A stretch of DNA of 64,000 nt, taken from positions 186,001 to 250,000 of the forward strand of contig NZ_FOFM01000002.1 of NCBI RefSeq assembly GCF_900110875.1. Reading direction: 5' to 3'. A model generated the notes under the pieces. The model was not told where the DNA came from, ran no database searches, and saw only the letters and a list, made by a program, of their open reading frames with translations. Shown piece by piece: positions 45,038-54,918 of this stretch (the first letter of the stretch is position 1; the number at the start of each line of letters is the position of its first letter). A program made the translations under genes and the position numbers. This DNA is from Pseudovibrio axinellae. GTDB taxonomy: Bacteria; Pseudomonadota; Alphaproteobacteria; Rhizobiales; Stappiaceae.

Positions 45038-46183
45038 CTACTTAAACGTGCCGCTAAACCCGCCGATGGACAGCGGGTTATCCATCATAGCGGTTTGATC
45101 AGGCGTGTCAGACGCAACGCCGCCTGTGAAGGCATCAAATATCTTCCTGACAAAGCCCTCAGACAGTCCCTTCGTGATAAACACTAGGCGTGTGCGATGG
45201 TCCTCATCAGGCCATGCTTCAAGGCGCGTTGGCGGGTGGAATACATGCTGCACGCCATGAACGACCAAAGGTTTGTCTGGGCATTCCACGGTCTTAATAA
45301 TTCCTTTAATGCGCAATAGCTTAGGTCCATGAGCCGAACGTAACAGATCTAAAAACATCTCCAGAGCAGCGTTTGATATCGCCCGATCCGTCTCCATTGT
45401 AAATGCACGAATATCTTTGCCATGCCGGTTTTGATCATGGGAGTGGTGGTGCCCCTCACCATGATGATGGCCATGAGCGGCATGATCTTCCTTATATGCC
45501 TCTTCTCGCAGCCATCTTTGAACATCTGGGATCTTTGTATCAGGATTATAAAGACCACAATTAATGAGTGCTGAGGCGCTTGCGGAGCCATCTTGCGCGT
45601 TTAAAACTTGCGCACCTGGATTGAGGTGCTTCAGCTCAGTCATCAGTCCTGCCGAGGGTTCCTGCAAATCGGTTTTGGTAAGGACAATCCGATCTGCCAC
45701 TGCAATCTGCTTGACCGCTTCTTCCTGTGAATTGATCGTATCCAAACCGTTCACTGCATCAACAAGCGTCACCACACCGTCTAGCCGATAGCGCATCAGC
45801 AGATAAGGGTGCAGCATGACCGTGTGCAGTACCGGAGCAGGATCAGCCAAACCAGTGGTTTCGATGATCACGCGATCGATCTTCTTCATCCGGCCATTAT
45901 CAATACGGCGCAAGATATCTTCCAGTGTATTAATGAGATCGCCGCGAATAGTGCAGCATAAACAACCGGATGAGAGCTCAATTATACCATCATCAATGTT
46001 ATCGACCAGAAGATGATCCAGACCGATTTCACCAAACTCATTGATGATAACGGCCGTATTCTCCAAAACAGGCTCTTTCAGGATTCGATTGAGAAGCGTG
46101 GTTTTGCCTGCTCCTAAAAAGCCTGTAATCACACTCAATGGAATTGGGGTCGGCGGACTCCGCCTCTCTTGTGTACTAGCCAT
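45038..46183 (-). CDS. CobW/COG0523-family GTPase (metal chaperone)
   Basis: A 381-residue G3E GTPase. VITGFLGAGKTTLLN is Walker A, the conserved GCLCCT is the metal-binding CxCC motif, and ETTGLADP and LTKTDL (TKxD) complete the G domain. A His-rich segment between the G domain and the C-terminal CobW_C domain contains HGHHHGEGHHHSHD, which suggests zinc or nickel/cobalt binding. Family members deliver zinc under limitation or cobalt to cobalamin enzymes; the metal is not certain. The start is MASTQERR; a longer frame would overlap the upstream gene. Cotranscribed with the D,D-carboxypeptidase (25 bp). Confidence 0.9.
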   Translation of the reverse strand: MASTQERRSPPTPIPLSVITGFLGAGKTTLLNRILKEPVLENTAVIINEFGEIGLDHLLVDNIDDGIIELSSGCLCCTIRGDLINTLEDILRRIDNGRMKKIDRVIIETTGLADPAPVLHTVMLHPYLLMRYRLDGVVTLVDAVNGLDTINSQEEAVKQIAVADRIVLTKTDLQEPSAGLMTELKHLNPGAQVLNAQDGSASASALINCGLYNPDTKIPDVQRWLREEAYKEDHAAHGHHHGEGHHHSHDQNRHGKDIRAFTMETDRAISNAALEMFLDLLRSAHGPKLLRIKGIIKTVECPDKPLVVHGVQHVFHPPTRLEAWPDEDHRTRLVFITKGLSEGFVRKIFDAFTGGVASDTPDQTAMMDNPLSIGGFSGTFK

Positions 46184-46208
46184 ATTTCTGCACTGCCTGT
46201 AGCTACGG

Positions 46209-47558
46209 TTACTGCCTTCTACCGAAGACAGCTGTATTAGCATATAGGCCACCAGGACTGCCAAACAAATCTCTTCTGGTGTTCGACCTCAACGGATGCA
46301 AAGAGGCGCCCTTTCCAATCGGGACATTCAAGATCCCTCCGATTGGCTTGTTCTCCAAACTAGTTTCAGAACCCGGCTTTGGCATCGGTAAGGGAACACC
46401 ATTTCCTAACTTTTTAAGTGCCACAACAGGATGCTCGTTTCCAATACGAACGGTAACAGGTGCATAATCCTTAAGTTGCGGACCTAGAATTTCTTCATAC
46501 ACCAGAGACCAATTTACCTTCTTCTTAGAAAGGCGGATAGACTTGCCACTTGGACTTGGGCTCGCAGCATCAGCATAAGCCATCATGCCAACCGCACCAC
46601 GCTTGCTGCCGAATCGGTCAACGAGTTGCTGAGCTGTTGGTTTCGCGTTGCGCTTACAATAATGGTCTTTAGGCGGATTCGGGTTGCCGCTTCCTCGAAA
46701 CGAAGAAATCCTAGCTCCGTTGGTTTTCTTAAACCCGCTATCAATGAGTTTTTGCGCAAACGCTGAACGTTCCAAACTGGATGCAGCTCCCAAAATAACA
46801 GCTATAATAGTTCTGCCATTCCGTGTCGCTGACGTCGCCACATTGAAACCGGAGTTACAAATGTAACCGGTTTTCAACCCGTTAGCCCCGGCAGTGCGCA
46901 GCAGGTAGTCTCGGTTCCCAGAGCGGAATGTTCTGCGGCCAAAGCGTATGCCAGGGTGACTCAAATAGGCACGGTATTGCGGAAACTCCTGCCAAAGTGC
47001 ACGCGCCAGAATTGCCATATCACGCGCACTCGTTACCTGGCGATTATCCGGCAAACCGTGCGGGTTAACAAAATTGGTATGCGTCATACCTAACCGGCGC
47101 GATGTGGCATTCATCCTTTTGATGAAATTTTCTTCCGTGCCTCCCAACCGCTCAGCGATGGCAACCGCAATATCGTTTGCTGACTTCACAAGGATCATTT
47201 TCAGCGCATTATCGAGCGTAATTGTGGTCCCGACTTTAAAACCCATTTTGCTGGGAGGCTGATTGAGTGCATTTTGTGAAACCATCACCATATCACTCAT
47301 AGCCATCTCTCCTTTGGAGATGGTCTGAAAAGCGACATAAGCAGTCATCATTTTCGTGAGGGATGCTGGGTACCAACGATCAGAGGCACCATGCTGCTCT
47401 AAAACACGGCCATTATCTGCATCGAGCAATAACCAAGTGGCAATATCTGCACGGGCACTCGAAAGTGCTGCAGCCAGCGCCACAGCAAAGAAAGAAACAA
47501 ATCGAATGTTGCGCGCAATCCAATAAATCGAAAAATTCACGATCCTGTCGCTCCACAC
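46209..47558 (-). CDS. Serine D,D-carboxypeptidase (peptidase S11)
   Basis: A 449-residue low-molecular-mass penicillin-binding protein that trims peptidoglycan side chains. A signal peptide (hydrophobic about 18-35, cleavage near ARA-DIA) precedes the active-site motifs SLTK (66-69), SAN (126-128) and KTG (229-231). The C-terminal half lacks the usual PBP5 C domain and amphipathic anchor; it is Lys/Pro-rich and ends with SPGGLYANTAVFGRRQ. This makes it a soluble periplasmic enzyme like the alphaproteobacterial DacF/DacC group. The downstream gene is the CobW GTPase. Confidence 0.9.
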   Translation of the reverse strand: MWSDRIVNFSIYWIARNIRFVSFFAVALAAALSSARADIATWLLLDADNGRVLEQHGASDRWYPASLTKMMTAYVAFQTISKGEMAMSDMVMVSQNALNQPPSKMGFKVGTTITLDNALKMILVKSANDIAVAIAERLGGTEENFIKRMNATSRRLGMTHTNFVNPHGLPDNRQVTSARDMAILARALWQEFPQYRAYLSHPGIRFGRRTFRSGNRDYLLRTAGANGLKTGYICNSGFNVATSATRNGRTIIAVILGAASSLERSAFAQKLIDSGFKKTNGARISSFRGSGNPNPPKDHYCKRNAKPTAQQLVDRFGSKRGAVGMMAYADAASPSPSGKSIRLSKKKVNWSLVYEEILGPQLKDYAPVTVRIGNEHPVVALKKLGNGVPLPMPKPGSETSLENKPIGGILNVPIGKGASLHPLRSNTRRDLFGSPGGLYANTAVFGRRQ

Positions 47559-47672
47559 CTACAAGTTCTTGCGGCAAAAAATTACTTTCAAAGCCGACTT
47601 AGATAGCACCGCGGCTGAATAAATTTCGTGAACAGCCCAAGCTACCCTTTGGCAGTACCGTAGGGGTAAACA

Positions 47673-47918
47673 ATGAAAACTATGTCACCAGACGCCCACA
47701 ATACAGACGGTGTCTCTCCCAAAATATTAGGGGCAACGATACCAGTAAAAGGCTGCCACCTCCAAACATTTCAGCGCATTTTTTTCGATGGGTATTGTTG
47801 GAAATTAAGTTATCAAAGACCCATTGCACCAATCACCCCTTTAGTTATCGGGGGCGACGGCTTTAGAGCAACGATTACCTGTCAACACTGCCGATTTGAA
47901 AGACTCTCATTTCTTTGA
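47673..47918 (+). CDS. Possible small orphan gene
   Basis: An 81-codon frame in the 444-bp gap between the D,D-carboxypeptidase and the GST. In its favour, AGGGG lies 6 nt before the ATG and nothing overlaps it. Against it, the protein (start MKTMSPDAHNTDG, two CQH/CRF cysteines near the end) resembles no family I know and composition is not clearly coding. The rest of the gap (47559-47672 and 47919-48002) shows only the GST ribosome-binding site AGGAG. Confidence 0.25.
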   Translation: MKTMSPDAHNTDGVSPKILGATIPVKGCHLQTFQRIFFDGYCWKLSYQRPIAPITPLVIGGDGFRATITCQHCRFERLSFL

Positions 47919-48002
47919 CGAAACCTTATCCTCAAGTAGCAATCAAAGAGCCTTTTCTTTTCTGCAATCCCCACGGATGATCAGGCTCAACAGGAGAACC
48001 TC

Positions 48003-48593
48003 ATGTACAAAGTTATTGGCCACCCGCAATCACGAACCATGCGTGTATTATGGACACTGGAAGAGTTGGGGTTGCCCTATGAGGTTGTGCCTTGCAAACC
48101 TCACCAAGATGAAATTCGTGCGGTAAACCCATCAGGAAAGATCCCTGCTTTAACGGTTGGCGATGACACGATCTACGATTCAACTGCAATCTGCACGTAT
48201 TTAGCAGACAAACACGACGCTCTTACTTTTCCTGCGGGAAGCCTCGACCGCGCGAAACAGGATAGTTTTACAAACTTCGCCCTGGATGAAATGGACTCCA
48301 TCCTTTGGATGGCTGCAAAGCACTCATTTATTCATCCAGCAGAAAAACGTATTCCTGACATTAAGGCCACTTGTAAGTTTGAATGGGCAAACTCAATGAA
48401 GCAGTTCGAACAACGGCTCAGCGAGAATACCTGGGCGATGGGCGACACATTCACGATTGCAGATATCATCATCGGGCATTGTGCGTTCTGGGCCCGGCTA
48501 TCTAAGTTTGAGTGGCCAGAAGGCGCCGTCAGTGAATATTTCACTAGGGTCCTAGCACGTCCAACACTGGCCAACGCCTCTGCTAAACTGTAA
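48003..48593 (+). CDS. Glutathione S-transferase family protein
   Basis: A 196-residue GST. The N-terminal thioredoxin-like domain starts MYKVIGHPQSRTMRVLWTLEELGLPYEV; AVNPSGKIPALTVGDDTIYDSTAICTYLAD holds the cis-Pro and the ES-like DSTAI glutathione-contact motif. The C-terminal helical domain has the N-capping segment FTIADIIIGHC. The acceptor substrate is unknown. AGGAG is 6 nt before the ATG. Confidence 0.9.
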   Translation: MYKVIGHPQSRTMRVLWTLEELGLPYEVVPCKPHQDEIRAVNPSGKIPALTVGDDTIYDSTAICTYLADKHDALTFPAGSLDRAKQDSFTNFALDEMDSILWMAAKHSFIHPAEKRIPDIKATCKFEWANSMKQFEQRLSENTWAMGDTFTIADIIIGHCAFWARLSKFEWPEGAVSEYFTRVLARPTLANASAKL

Positions 48594-48604
48594 CCGGACA
48601 CAAG

Positions 48605-48630
48605 GTGAGGGCGCACATTTTTGCCCTCAC
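48605..48630. terminator. Hairpin after the GST gene
   Basis: GTGAGGGC-GCACATTTTT-GCCCTCAC, a perfect 8-bp stem 12 nt after the GST stop. There is no T-run after the stem, only in the loop, so terminator activity is uncertain. Confidence 0.45.
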
Positions 48631-48800
48631 ACAATTCACCTGTCTCTGTAAGATCGTCGTGCAAGCTTGAACCAGACCTAGGGACAATAGGACCTACGAA
48701 AGTTCGAAGCATAAGCGCTAGACGCCCTAACGGCACCTGCCCATAATACACTCAAGAGTTGGGTATGTGATTACCCGTGGAGAAAATGGGGAGATTGACC

Positions 48801-50750
48801 ATGATTGGTGATGTGTATCCAGTACCGGCTGAGATTGCCGAGAATGCCCTGCTCAACAACGAGCAGTATTTGGAGATGTACAAGAAGTCCGTTGAAGACC
48901 CTGACGGTTTTTGGGGCGAACACGGAAAGCGGATTGACTGGATCAAGCCATATTCAACGGTCAAAAACACGTCTTACGACTATCACAATGTTTCCATCAA
49001 ATGGTTTGAAGACGGCACATTAAACGTAGCGGCAAACTGTATTGATCGACATTTGGCCGAACGTGGCGACCAGCCTGCGATCATCTGGGAGGGGGATGAA
49101 CCGGATCAAAGCAAGACAATCACGTACAAGCAGCTTTCCGAGGCGGTAAACCGCTTTGCGAACATGATGCTTGCGAACGGCGTTAAGAAAGGTGACCGCG
49201 TCACCGTTTACATGCCAATGATTCCAGAAGCAGCCTATGCAATGCTGGCATGTGCCCGCATCGGCGCTGTCCACTCAGTTGTATTTGGAGGCTTCTCGCC
49301 CGACAGTCTGGCAGGGCGCATCGAGGATTGTGAATCCCGTTTCGTTATTACAGCTGACGAAGGTGTCCGAGGCGGTAGAACCGTCCCTCTCAAAGAAAAC
49401 ACGGATCGCGCAATCGAGAAATGCGGCAACGTCGATAAAGTCTTCGTGGTAAAGCGGACCGGTGGCGACATCAAAATGATGGAAGGCCGAGACCTCTGGT
49501 ATCACGAGGAAATCGAGAAAGTTTCTGCAGAGTGCGCCCCAGCTGAGATGAATGCTGAGGACCCACTCTTCATTCTCTACACCTCAGGCTCCACAGGGCA
49601 GCCAAAAGGTGTCATGCACACCTCTGGTGGCTACCTAGTCTATGCATCCATGACACACCAATACGTCTTTGATTACCATCCAGGAGAAGTCTACTGGTGT
49701 ACTGCGGATGTCGGGTGGGTAACTGGTCATAGCTACATCCTGTACGGGCCCCTTGCAAACGGTGCTACAACACTCATGTTTGAGGGCGTTCCAACCTATC
49801 CGACCCCTGCCCGCTTTTGGGAAGTATGTGACAAACATAATGTCAACATCTTCTACACCGCTCCCACTGCGATCAGAGCTTTAATGGGTGCTGGAAACGA
49901 GCACGTCACGAACACATCACGCAAGTCACTTCGCATCTTGGGCTCTGTGGGCGAGCCAATCAACCCCGAGGCATGGCTGTGGTACCACAACATAATCGGC
50001 GATCAACGCTGCCCTATCGTTGATACGTGGTGGCAAACGGAAACAGGTGGCATCCTCATTACACCTCTACCAGGTGCAACTGATCTCAAACCCGGTTCGG
50101 CAACACGCCCGTTCTTCGGTATCCAGCCGGCAATTGTTGATGCAGAAGGCAATTTCCAGGAAGGTGCCACCGAAGGAAACCTCGTCATCACAGATAGTTG
50201 GCCGGGTCAGATGCGCACCGTTTACGGCGATCATGAGCGTTTCATCCAAACTTACTTCGCAACGTACAAGGGCATGTATTTCACAGGCGATGGCTGTCGC
50301 CGGGATGAAGATGGATATTATTGGATCACGGGACGCGTGGATGATGTGATCAACGTATCTGGTCACCGCATGGGCACGGCTGAAGTAGAAAGCTCCCTCG
50401 TCGCGCACCCAGACGTCTCTGAAGCGGCTGTAGTGGGCTATCCGCACGATGTGAAGGGACAAGGCATCTACGCATATGTAACCCTCATGGAAGGCTTAGA
50501 GCCGACGGAGGAGCTGAAAAAGAAACTCGTTCACCATGTGCGTGCAGAGATCGGTCCGATTGCCTCGCCTGATCTCATTCAGTTTGCTCCCGGCCTACCA
50601 AAAACTAGAAGTGGAAAAATCATGCGCCGCATCCTGCGGAAAATTGCTGAAGATAGCTTCGACAACCTGGGCGATACATCGACCTTGGCAGACCCAACCG
50701 TTGTGGGTGACCTGATAGACAACCGACAAAACAAAGTTGAAGTCATTTAA
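48801..50750 (+). CDS. acs: Acetyl-CoA synthetase Acs
   Basis: Acs activates acetate to acetyl-CoA through acetyl-AMP. The 649-residue ANL-superfamily enzyme shows [19 protein letters not shown] (A3), [11 protein letters not shown] (A5), [26 protein letters not shown] (A7/A8) and [14 protein letters not shown] with the acetylatable Lys606. The start is set at ATG 48801 because GGGAGA lies 6 nt upstream; two upstream in-frame starts (GTG 48777, ATG 48786) are less likely. A strong terminator follows. Confidence 0.97.
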   Translation: MIGDVYPVPAEIAENALLNNEQYLEMYKKSVEDPDGFWGEHGKRIDWIKPYSTVKNTSYDYHNVSIKWFEDGTLNVAANCIDRHLAERGDQPAIIWEGDEPDQSKTITYKQLSEAVNRFANMMLANGVKKGDRVTVYMPMIPEAAYAMLACARIGAVHSVVFGGFSPDSLAGRIEDCESRFVITADEGVRGGRTVPLKENTDRAIEKCGNVDKVFVVKRTGGDIKMMEGRDLWYHEEIEKVSAECAPAEMNAEDPLFILYTSGSTGQPKGVMHTSGGYLVYASMTHQYVFDYHPGEVYWCTADVGWVTGHSYILYGPLANGATTLMFEGVPTYPTPARFWEVCDKHNVNIFYTAPTAIRALMGAGNEHVTNTSRKSLRILGSVGEPINPEAWLWYHNIIGDQRCPIVDTWWQTETGGILITPLPGATDLKPGSATRPFFGIQPAIVDAEGNFQEGATEGNLVITDSWPGQMRTVYGDHERFIQTYFATYKGMYFTGDGCRRDEDGYYWITGRVDDVINVSGHRMGTAEVESSLVAHPDVSEAAVVGYPHDVKGQGIYAYVTLMEGLEPTEELKKKLVHHVRAEIGPIASPDLIQFAPGLPKTRSGKIMRRILRKIAEDSFDNLGDTSTLADPTVVGDLIDNRQNKVEVI

Positions 50751-50771
50751 GACAGCAGAACTAGTTCCATC

Positions 50772-50801
50772 CTCCCGCATAATATGCGGGAGGAATTTTT
50801 A
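50772..50801 (+). terminator. Intrinsic terminator after acs
   Basis: CCTCCCGCATA-A-TATGCGGGAGG then AATTTTTA; a 10-11-bp stem with a tiny loop, 21 nt after the acs stop and before the convergent TadG-like gene. Confidence 0.85.
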
Positions 50802-50814
50802 CTGCGAAATCAAT

Positions 50815-52269
50815 TTATTGAGACAGATATATATCTTTAATGTCGTTTGCAATCTTCTCAAAAGCCAGGATCAACGCACTTTCATTGGTAGCTAAATAGA
50901 AGGTGTCATCATTAGAAGCACAGTCTTCCATCACACGCCTTTCCCGATTGGAAGTGCCAAAATAAATAGAGTATATTGTGATATTCTGCGACTTCATATT
51001 GGAACAGACTGCCTTTGCTCTCATAGAAGAGGTTCCCTTGGGGCCGCTTGAAGATTCCTCATCCCAGTCTACAAATTCAGCCAGATCCTCATGCTCTTGG
51101 CGAGTGAACTTATTTGACCCGTCTGGATTAGGGCCAGGGGTCCAAGTTCCCTCGTCAATTTTGTCGTCAATCAGTTCTTTTCTTGCATCCTCAACATCCT
51201 CATAGTCGTCCCTATCACGATGATAGCGGTTGAAATCTCCATCGGTCATGAACACTGCATATTTTCGAAGATTCTCCGTTTCATAAGCAAGAGGCTCACT
51301 TCCAGAGGGCCAAAAATCCGCCCACTTTGGGGATATTGTGTACCAACCCCATGTGATCCCAATGTGCCCTGCAGTTCCATCATCAGCAGACAGGTCACTA
51401 ATTACAGAGAGTATTTTATTGCGATCAGCAGTGAGTGAGACCACTTCAGCATCTGCAGGACAATCTTCAAAGCCAGCGCCGATATAGTCCGTATTACCTT
51501 CATCATCTTCAAAATCATGGGCGACGTCTGTAGCGGCTTGATCAGTTATCCGCTCATGGACACATCCTGACTCGCTTATCGTGAAAGTAGCTTGTTCGGC
51601 CAGGTCATTAGCAAGCTTCACACCTTCATTGTAAGGAACAAATGACATTCGAATCTTACTTTTCGCTTGATTCGTACCTTCTGGGAGTAGCGCATCCAGC
51701 AGTCTCGTCGAGGCTGTTTTCAATGTATCGATATCAGATGACATCGAACCGGTGACATCAACAACGACCGCCACCTCAACGTCATTTCGTGGAAACCGCG
51801 CTGTCGAACTTGTGGCAACAGTGATCTTATCAAGGCTATCATCATCTGAGCGTGTCAAAATATTAAGCAGTGGACTAAAGCTATTATTCAATTCGGCTGT
51901 CGCACTGGCCGAAATAAAATCGGCACCGACCGTATAATTCACGACAGGAGTAGCGACAACGGTATCGCTACCCTCCGACAAAGCAAGGTTGGCCGCGAAG
52001 TACTCTTCGACCATTGTTTGAACGTCGTCTTCACTCAAAGTCGTCGTTGCAAGATTATTTGCTACAGCTAGTACTGCCGCATCCAATGACTGATTGACAG
52101 CACGGCGTGTGTTAAAAGCTAATCCAAAATCTATTGCCATTCCCGCAAATACAATGAGCAAGACCATCAAAAAGGCAACAAGGACAGCAACCACACCACC
52201 TTCAGAGCGCTTGAATTGCTTGAATATTTCGGAAATCCGTCCCCAGTAACCCATATTGAAGCCCACCAT
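50815..52269 (-). CDS. TadG-like pilus-assembly protein with VWA domain
   Basis: A 484-residue membrane-anchored protein. The N-terminus has the TadE/TadG-type segment: FKRSEGGVVAVLVAFLMVLLIVFAGMAIDFG, a class III signal/anchor (about 24-50), followed by ALNTRRAVNQSLDAAVLAVA. A von Willebrand A domain follows with the metal-site motif DVTGSMSSD (DxSxS variant with DxTGS). It ends with KIANDIKDIYLSQ. TadG proteins take part in Flp/Tad pilus systems, but no other tad genes are in the window. Met6 (52254) is an alternative start. Cys-rich segments suggest export. Confidence 0.85.
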   Translation of the reverse strand: MVGFNMGYWGRISEIFKQFKRSEGGVVAVLVAFLMVLLIVFAGMAIDFGLAFNTRRAVNQSLDAAVLAVANNLATTTLSEDDVQTMVEEYFAANLALSEGSDTVVATPVVNYTVGADFISASATAELNNSFSPLLNILTRSDDDSLDKITVATSSTARFPRNDVEVAVVVDVTGSMSSDIDTLKTASTRLLDALLPEGTNQAKSKIRMSFVPYNEGVKLANDLAEQATFTISESGCVHERITDQAATDVAHDFEDDEGNTDYIGAGFEDCPADAEVVSLTADRNKILSVISDLSADDGTAGHIGITWGWYTISPKWADFWPSGSEPLAYETENLRKYAVFMTDGDFNRYHRDRDDYEDVEDARKELIDDKIDEGTWTPGPNPDGSNKFTRQEHEDLAEFVDWDEESSSGPKGTSSMRAKAVCSNMKSQNITIYSIYFGTSNRERRVMEDCASNDDTFYLATNESALILAFEKIANDIKDIYLSQ

Positions 52270-52381
52270 CTACACCCGTGCATTTATATCAAGCATAATA
52301 TAACGGGCGTGACAGAGGAAATAATGCATCAACTTTGAGGAGAGTTTTGAGTTGAATGGATAATAGAGTGTTAACTCAATA

Positions 52382-52972
52382 TTACGGCTCTAGCTCACTG
52401 TCCCAATATAGGAAGTCCAACCAGCTCTCATGCAGGTAGTTTGGCGGAAACAAACGTCCGTTATTGTGCAGGTCCTGAACGCGTGGAACGAATGGCATTT
52501 GCACCGGACGCATGTTCATTTCCTGCCAGGACTTATTTGCCTTACGGAGATTGCAAGGAGAGCATGCCGTTATGACATTGCCCCAAGTCGTCAAACCGCC
52601 CTTACTGCGCGGTATCAGATGATCAAACGTGAGATCATTTCTAGACCCGCAATACTGGCACTCGAACCTGTCTCTCAAAAAGACATTAAATCTCGTAAAC
52701 GCTGGATTTCTTTGAGTTTTTACAAACGATTTTAACGCAACAACGCTTGGAAGTTGAAACTCAAAACTCGGGCTACGCACCACCTGATCATACTTGGAAA
52801 CAATGTTTACACGGTCCAAAAAGACAGCCTTGACTGTTTCTTGCCAGCCCCACAAGGATAAGGGATAGTAAGACAAAGGCCGATAGTCTGCATTCAATAC
52901 CAGCGCTGGGAAGGCGCCTTCTGAAACAATTACGCTCACACCATGCTCCCAAGTCTCTTTCGGAACATCCAT
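52382..52972 (-). CDS. HNH endonuclease
   Basis: A 196-residue HNH nuclease. The zinc-stabilised core is CQYCGSRNDLTFDHLIPRSKGGLTTWGNVITACSPCNLRKAN: two CxxC pairs and D-H...N...H-like catalytic residues. The N-terminal segment, FPALVLNADYRPLSYYPLSLWGWQ, occurs in a conserved stand-alone HNH family found in Alphaproteobacteria and in Cyanobacteria; role unknown. Start ATG 52972 is preferred over a TTG 9 nt upstream. No restriction methylase is adjacent. Confidence 0.87.
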   Translation of the reverse strand: MDVPKETWEHGVSVIVSEGAFPALVLNADYRPLSYYPLSLWGWQETVKAVFLDRVNIVSKYDQVVRSPSFEFQLPSVVALKSFVKTQRNPAFTRFNVFLRDRFECQYCGSRNDLTFDHLIPRSKGGLTTWGNVITACSPCNLRKANKSWQEMNMRPVQMPFVPRVQDLHNNGRLFPPNYLHESWLDFLYWDSELEP

Positions 52973-53151
52973 GCCAAACAAGAGGCACTTTGAGATGCTG
53001 TGATATTGTAGACAGTAAATGACGACAATGTGAAGTCACTAGCCCTCTTACTTCAAGGAATGAGGGGTAATTTAATGATCAGCCTCAATACATCTATAGA
53101 TATCAAATAGTTATGCCGCAAAAAATATTTCTAAATTGCTTTGAAGACAAC

Positions 53152-53181
53152 AAAAAAGCGAGAATAGCCTACTATTCTCGC
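53152..53181 (-). terminator. Intrinsic terminator after leuC
   Basis: On the minus strand GCGAGAATAG-TAGG-CTATTCTCGC then TTTTTT. A perfect 10-bp stem 30 nt beyond the leuC stop. Confidence 0.88.
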
Positions 53182-53211
53182 TTCCCGTATAACATCAAAT
53201 TTTAAAGCTGA

Positions 53212-54618
53212 TTACTTCCAGTCACGGACATCAACGAAACGACCTGCAATCGCCGCCGCAGCAGCCATACCTGGAGAAACAAGGTGGGTACGCCCCTTAA
53301 ACCCCTGACGGCCTTCAAAGTTACGGTTGGATGTTGAAGCACATCGCTCACCTGGCTTGAGCTTATCTGCATTCATCGCCAAGCACATGGAGCAACCAGG
53401 CTCACGCCATTCAAAACCAGCTTCCTTGAAGATCTCGTCCAAGCCCTCGGCTTCAGCCTGAGCTTTCACCAAACCGGAACCCGGTACAACCATCGCACTT
53501 ACACGGTCAGAGACCACCTTGCCTTTGACAACCGCAGCCGCTTCACGAAGATCCTCGATCCGGCCATTGGTGCAAGACCCAACGAACACGCGATCAACTT
53601 TGATATCCGTGATCTTCTGACCAGCTTCGACACCCATATATTCAAGTGCACGCTCTTTGGAAGCACGACGGGCTTCATCATCAATATCAGCAGGATCTGG
53701 TACGTTTCCAGTTACAGAAACAACATCTTCAGGTGAAGACCCCCAAGTTACGATTGGCGGTAAGTTGGCTGCATCCAGAACAATTTCTTTGTCAAACACA
53801 GCACCTTCATCGGTGTACAGACCTTTCCAGTAATTCAACGCCTGTTGCCATGCAGCCCCTTTCGGAGCCTTAGGGCGGCCATCAAGATACTCAAAAGTCT
53901 TTTCATCTGGAGCAATCAATCCAGCACGCGCACCCGCTTCAATGGACATGTTACAAACCGTCATGCGACCTTCCATAGACAAGCTGCGGATTGCTTCTCC
54001 TGCATATTCGATGACGTAACCAGTTCCACCAGCTGTACCAAGCTCACCGATGATAGCCAACACGATGTCTTTAGCTGTAACCCCGCCCGGAAGCAGGCCG
54101 TTTACAGTCACGCGCAGATTTTTTGCTTTTTTCTGGATAAGCGTCTGGGTTGCGAGCACATGCTCAACCTCAGAGGTGCCAATGCCATGTGCCAGAGAGC
54201 CAAAGGCCCCATGTGTAGATGTATGGCTGTCACCGCAAACAATAGTCATACCCGGCAGAGTAAAGCCCTGCTCTGGCCCAACAATATGCACAACGCCCTG
54301 ACGCTGATCCAACTCAGAATAATACTCGACACCAAACTCGGCCGCGTTCTTAGCAAGTGTTTCAACCTGCAAAGCGCTTTCTGGGTCATCAATGCCTTTA
54401 GAGCGATCCGTTGTAGGCACATTATGGTCAACAACAGCAAGAGTACGCTTCGGGTGGCGAACCTTGCGACCAGCCATACGCAGGCCTTCAAATGCCTGGG
54501 GACTTGTAACTTCGTGTACCAGATGACGATCAATGTAAAGCAGGCAAGTTCCATCTTCTTGCTCACTGACCACGTGGTGGTCCCAGATCTTATCGTAAAG
54601 AGTTTTGGCCTGCGACAT
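53212..54618 (-). CDS. leuC: 3-isopropylmalate dehydratase large subunit LeuC
   Basis: LeuC, with LeuD, isomerises 2- to 3-isopropylmalate in leucine synthesis. The 468-residue aconitase-family protein has the [4Fe-4S] cysteine in [14 protein letters not shown] and the pair in [29 protein letters not shown] and [26 protein letters not shown] are conserved active-site segments. leuD is not next to it here, which is usual in Rhizobiales. GGAG lies upstream of ATG 54618. It has its own terminator. Confidence 0.97.
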   Translation of the reverse strand: MSQAKTLYDKIWDHHVVSEQEDGTCLLYIDRHLVHEVTSPQAFEGLRMAGRKVRHPKRTLAVVDHNVPTTDRSKGIDDPESALQVETLAKNAAEFGVEYYSELDQRQGVVHIVGPEQGFTLPGMTIVCGDSHTSTHGAFGSLAHGIGTSEVEHVLATQTLIQKKAKNLRVTVNGLLPGGVTAKDIVLAIIGELGTAGGTGYVIEYAGEAIRSLSMEGRMTVCNMSIEAGARAGLIAPDEKTFEYLDGRPKAPKGAAWQQALNYWKGLYTDEGAVFDKEIVLDAANLPPIVTWGSSPEDVVSVTGNVPDPADIDDEARRASKERALEYMGVEAGQKITDIKVDRVFVGSCTNGRIEDLREAAAVVKGKVVSDRVSAMVVPGSGLVKAQAEAEGLDEIFKEAGFEWREPGCSMCLAMNADKLKPGERCASTSNRNFEGRQGFKGRTHLVSPGMAAAAAIAGRFVDVRDWK

Positions 54619-54918
54619 TGCGCTTGTCTCCTGGAAATAACTGATCGTTGCCCTTCGTTAAAATTCTGATCGCACCAACCAAGCGCTCAAGAACCGAAAA
54701 ATGATCAGTCACTTTATTCTTGCAGCTCTAAGCGGCCGCATAACTAAGTTGACGGGGCCACCAATAAAAGCAGCACTCGCTATACTGTCCTTATTATTTG
54801 ACCCAGAACCGCAAAATATCAAGCGCCTTTGCCTTGAGATTCTCTCAAGATGAAGGTGTAATGTAAGCAAACTGGAAGCAGGCTCATATTCAGAAGAGCT
54901 CGCCCATTCATGTTCGCT
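54619..54918. other. 300-bp gap upstream of leuC
   Basis: It contains the leuC leader and should contain its promoter. I looked for a leucine-rich leader peptide with an attenuator hairpin and for a T-box and saw neither. Confidence 0.5.
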
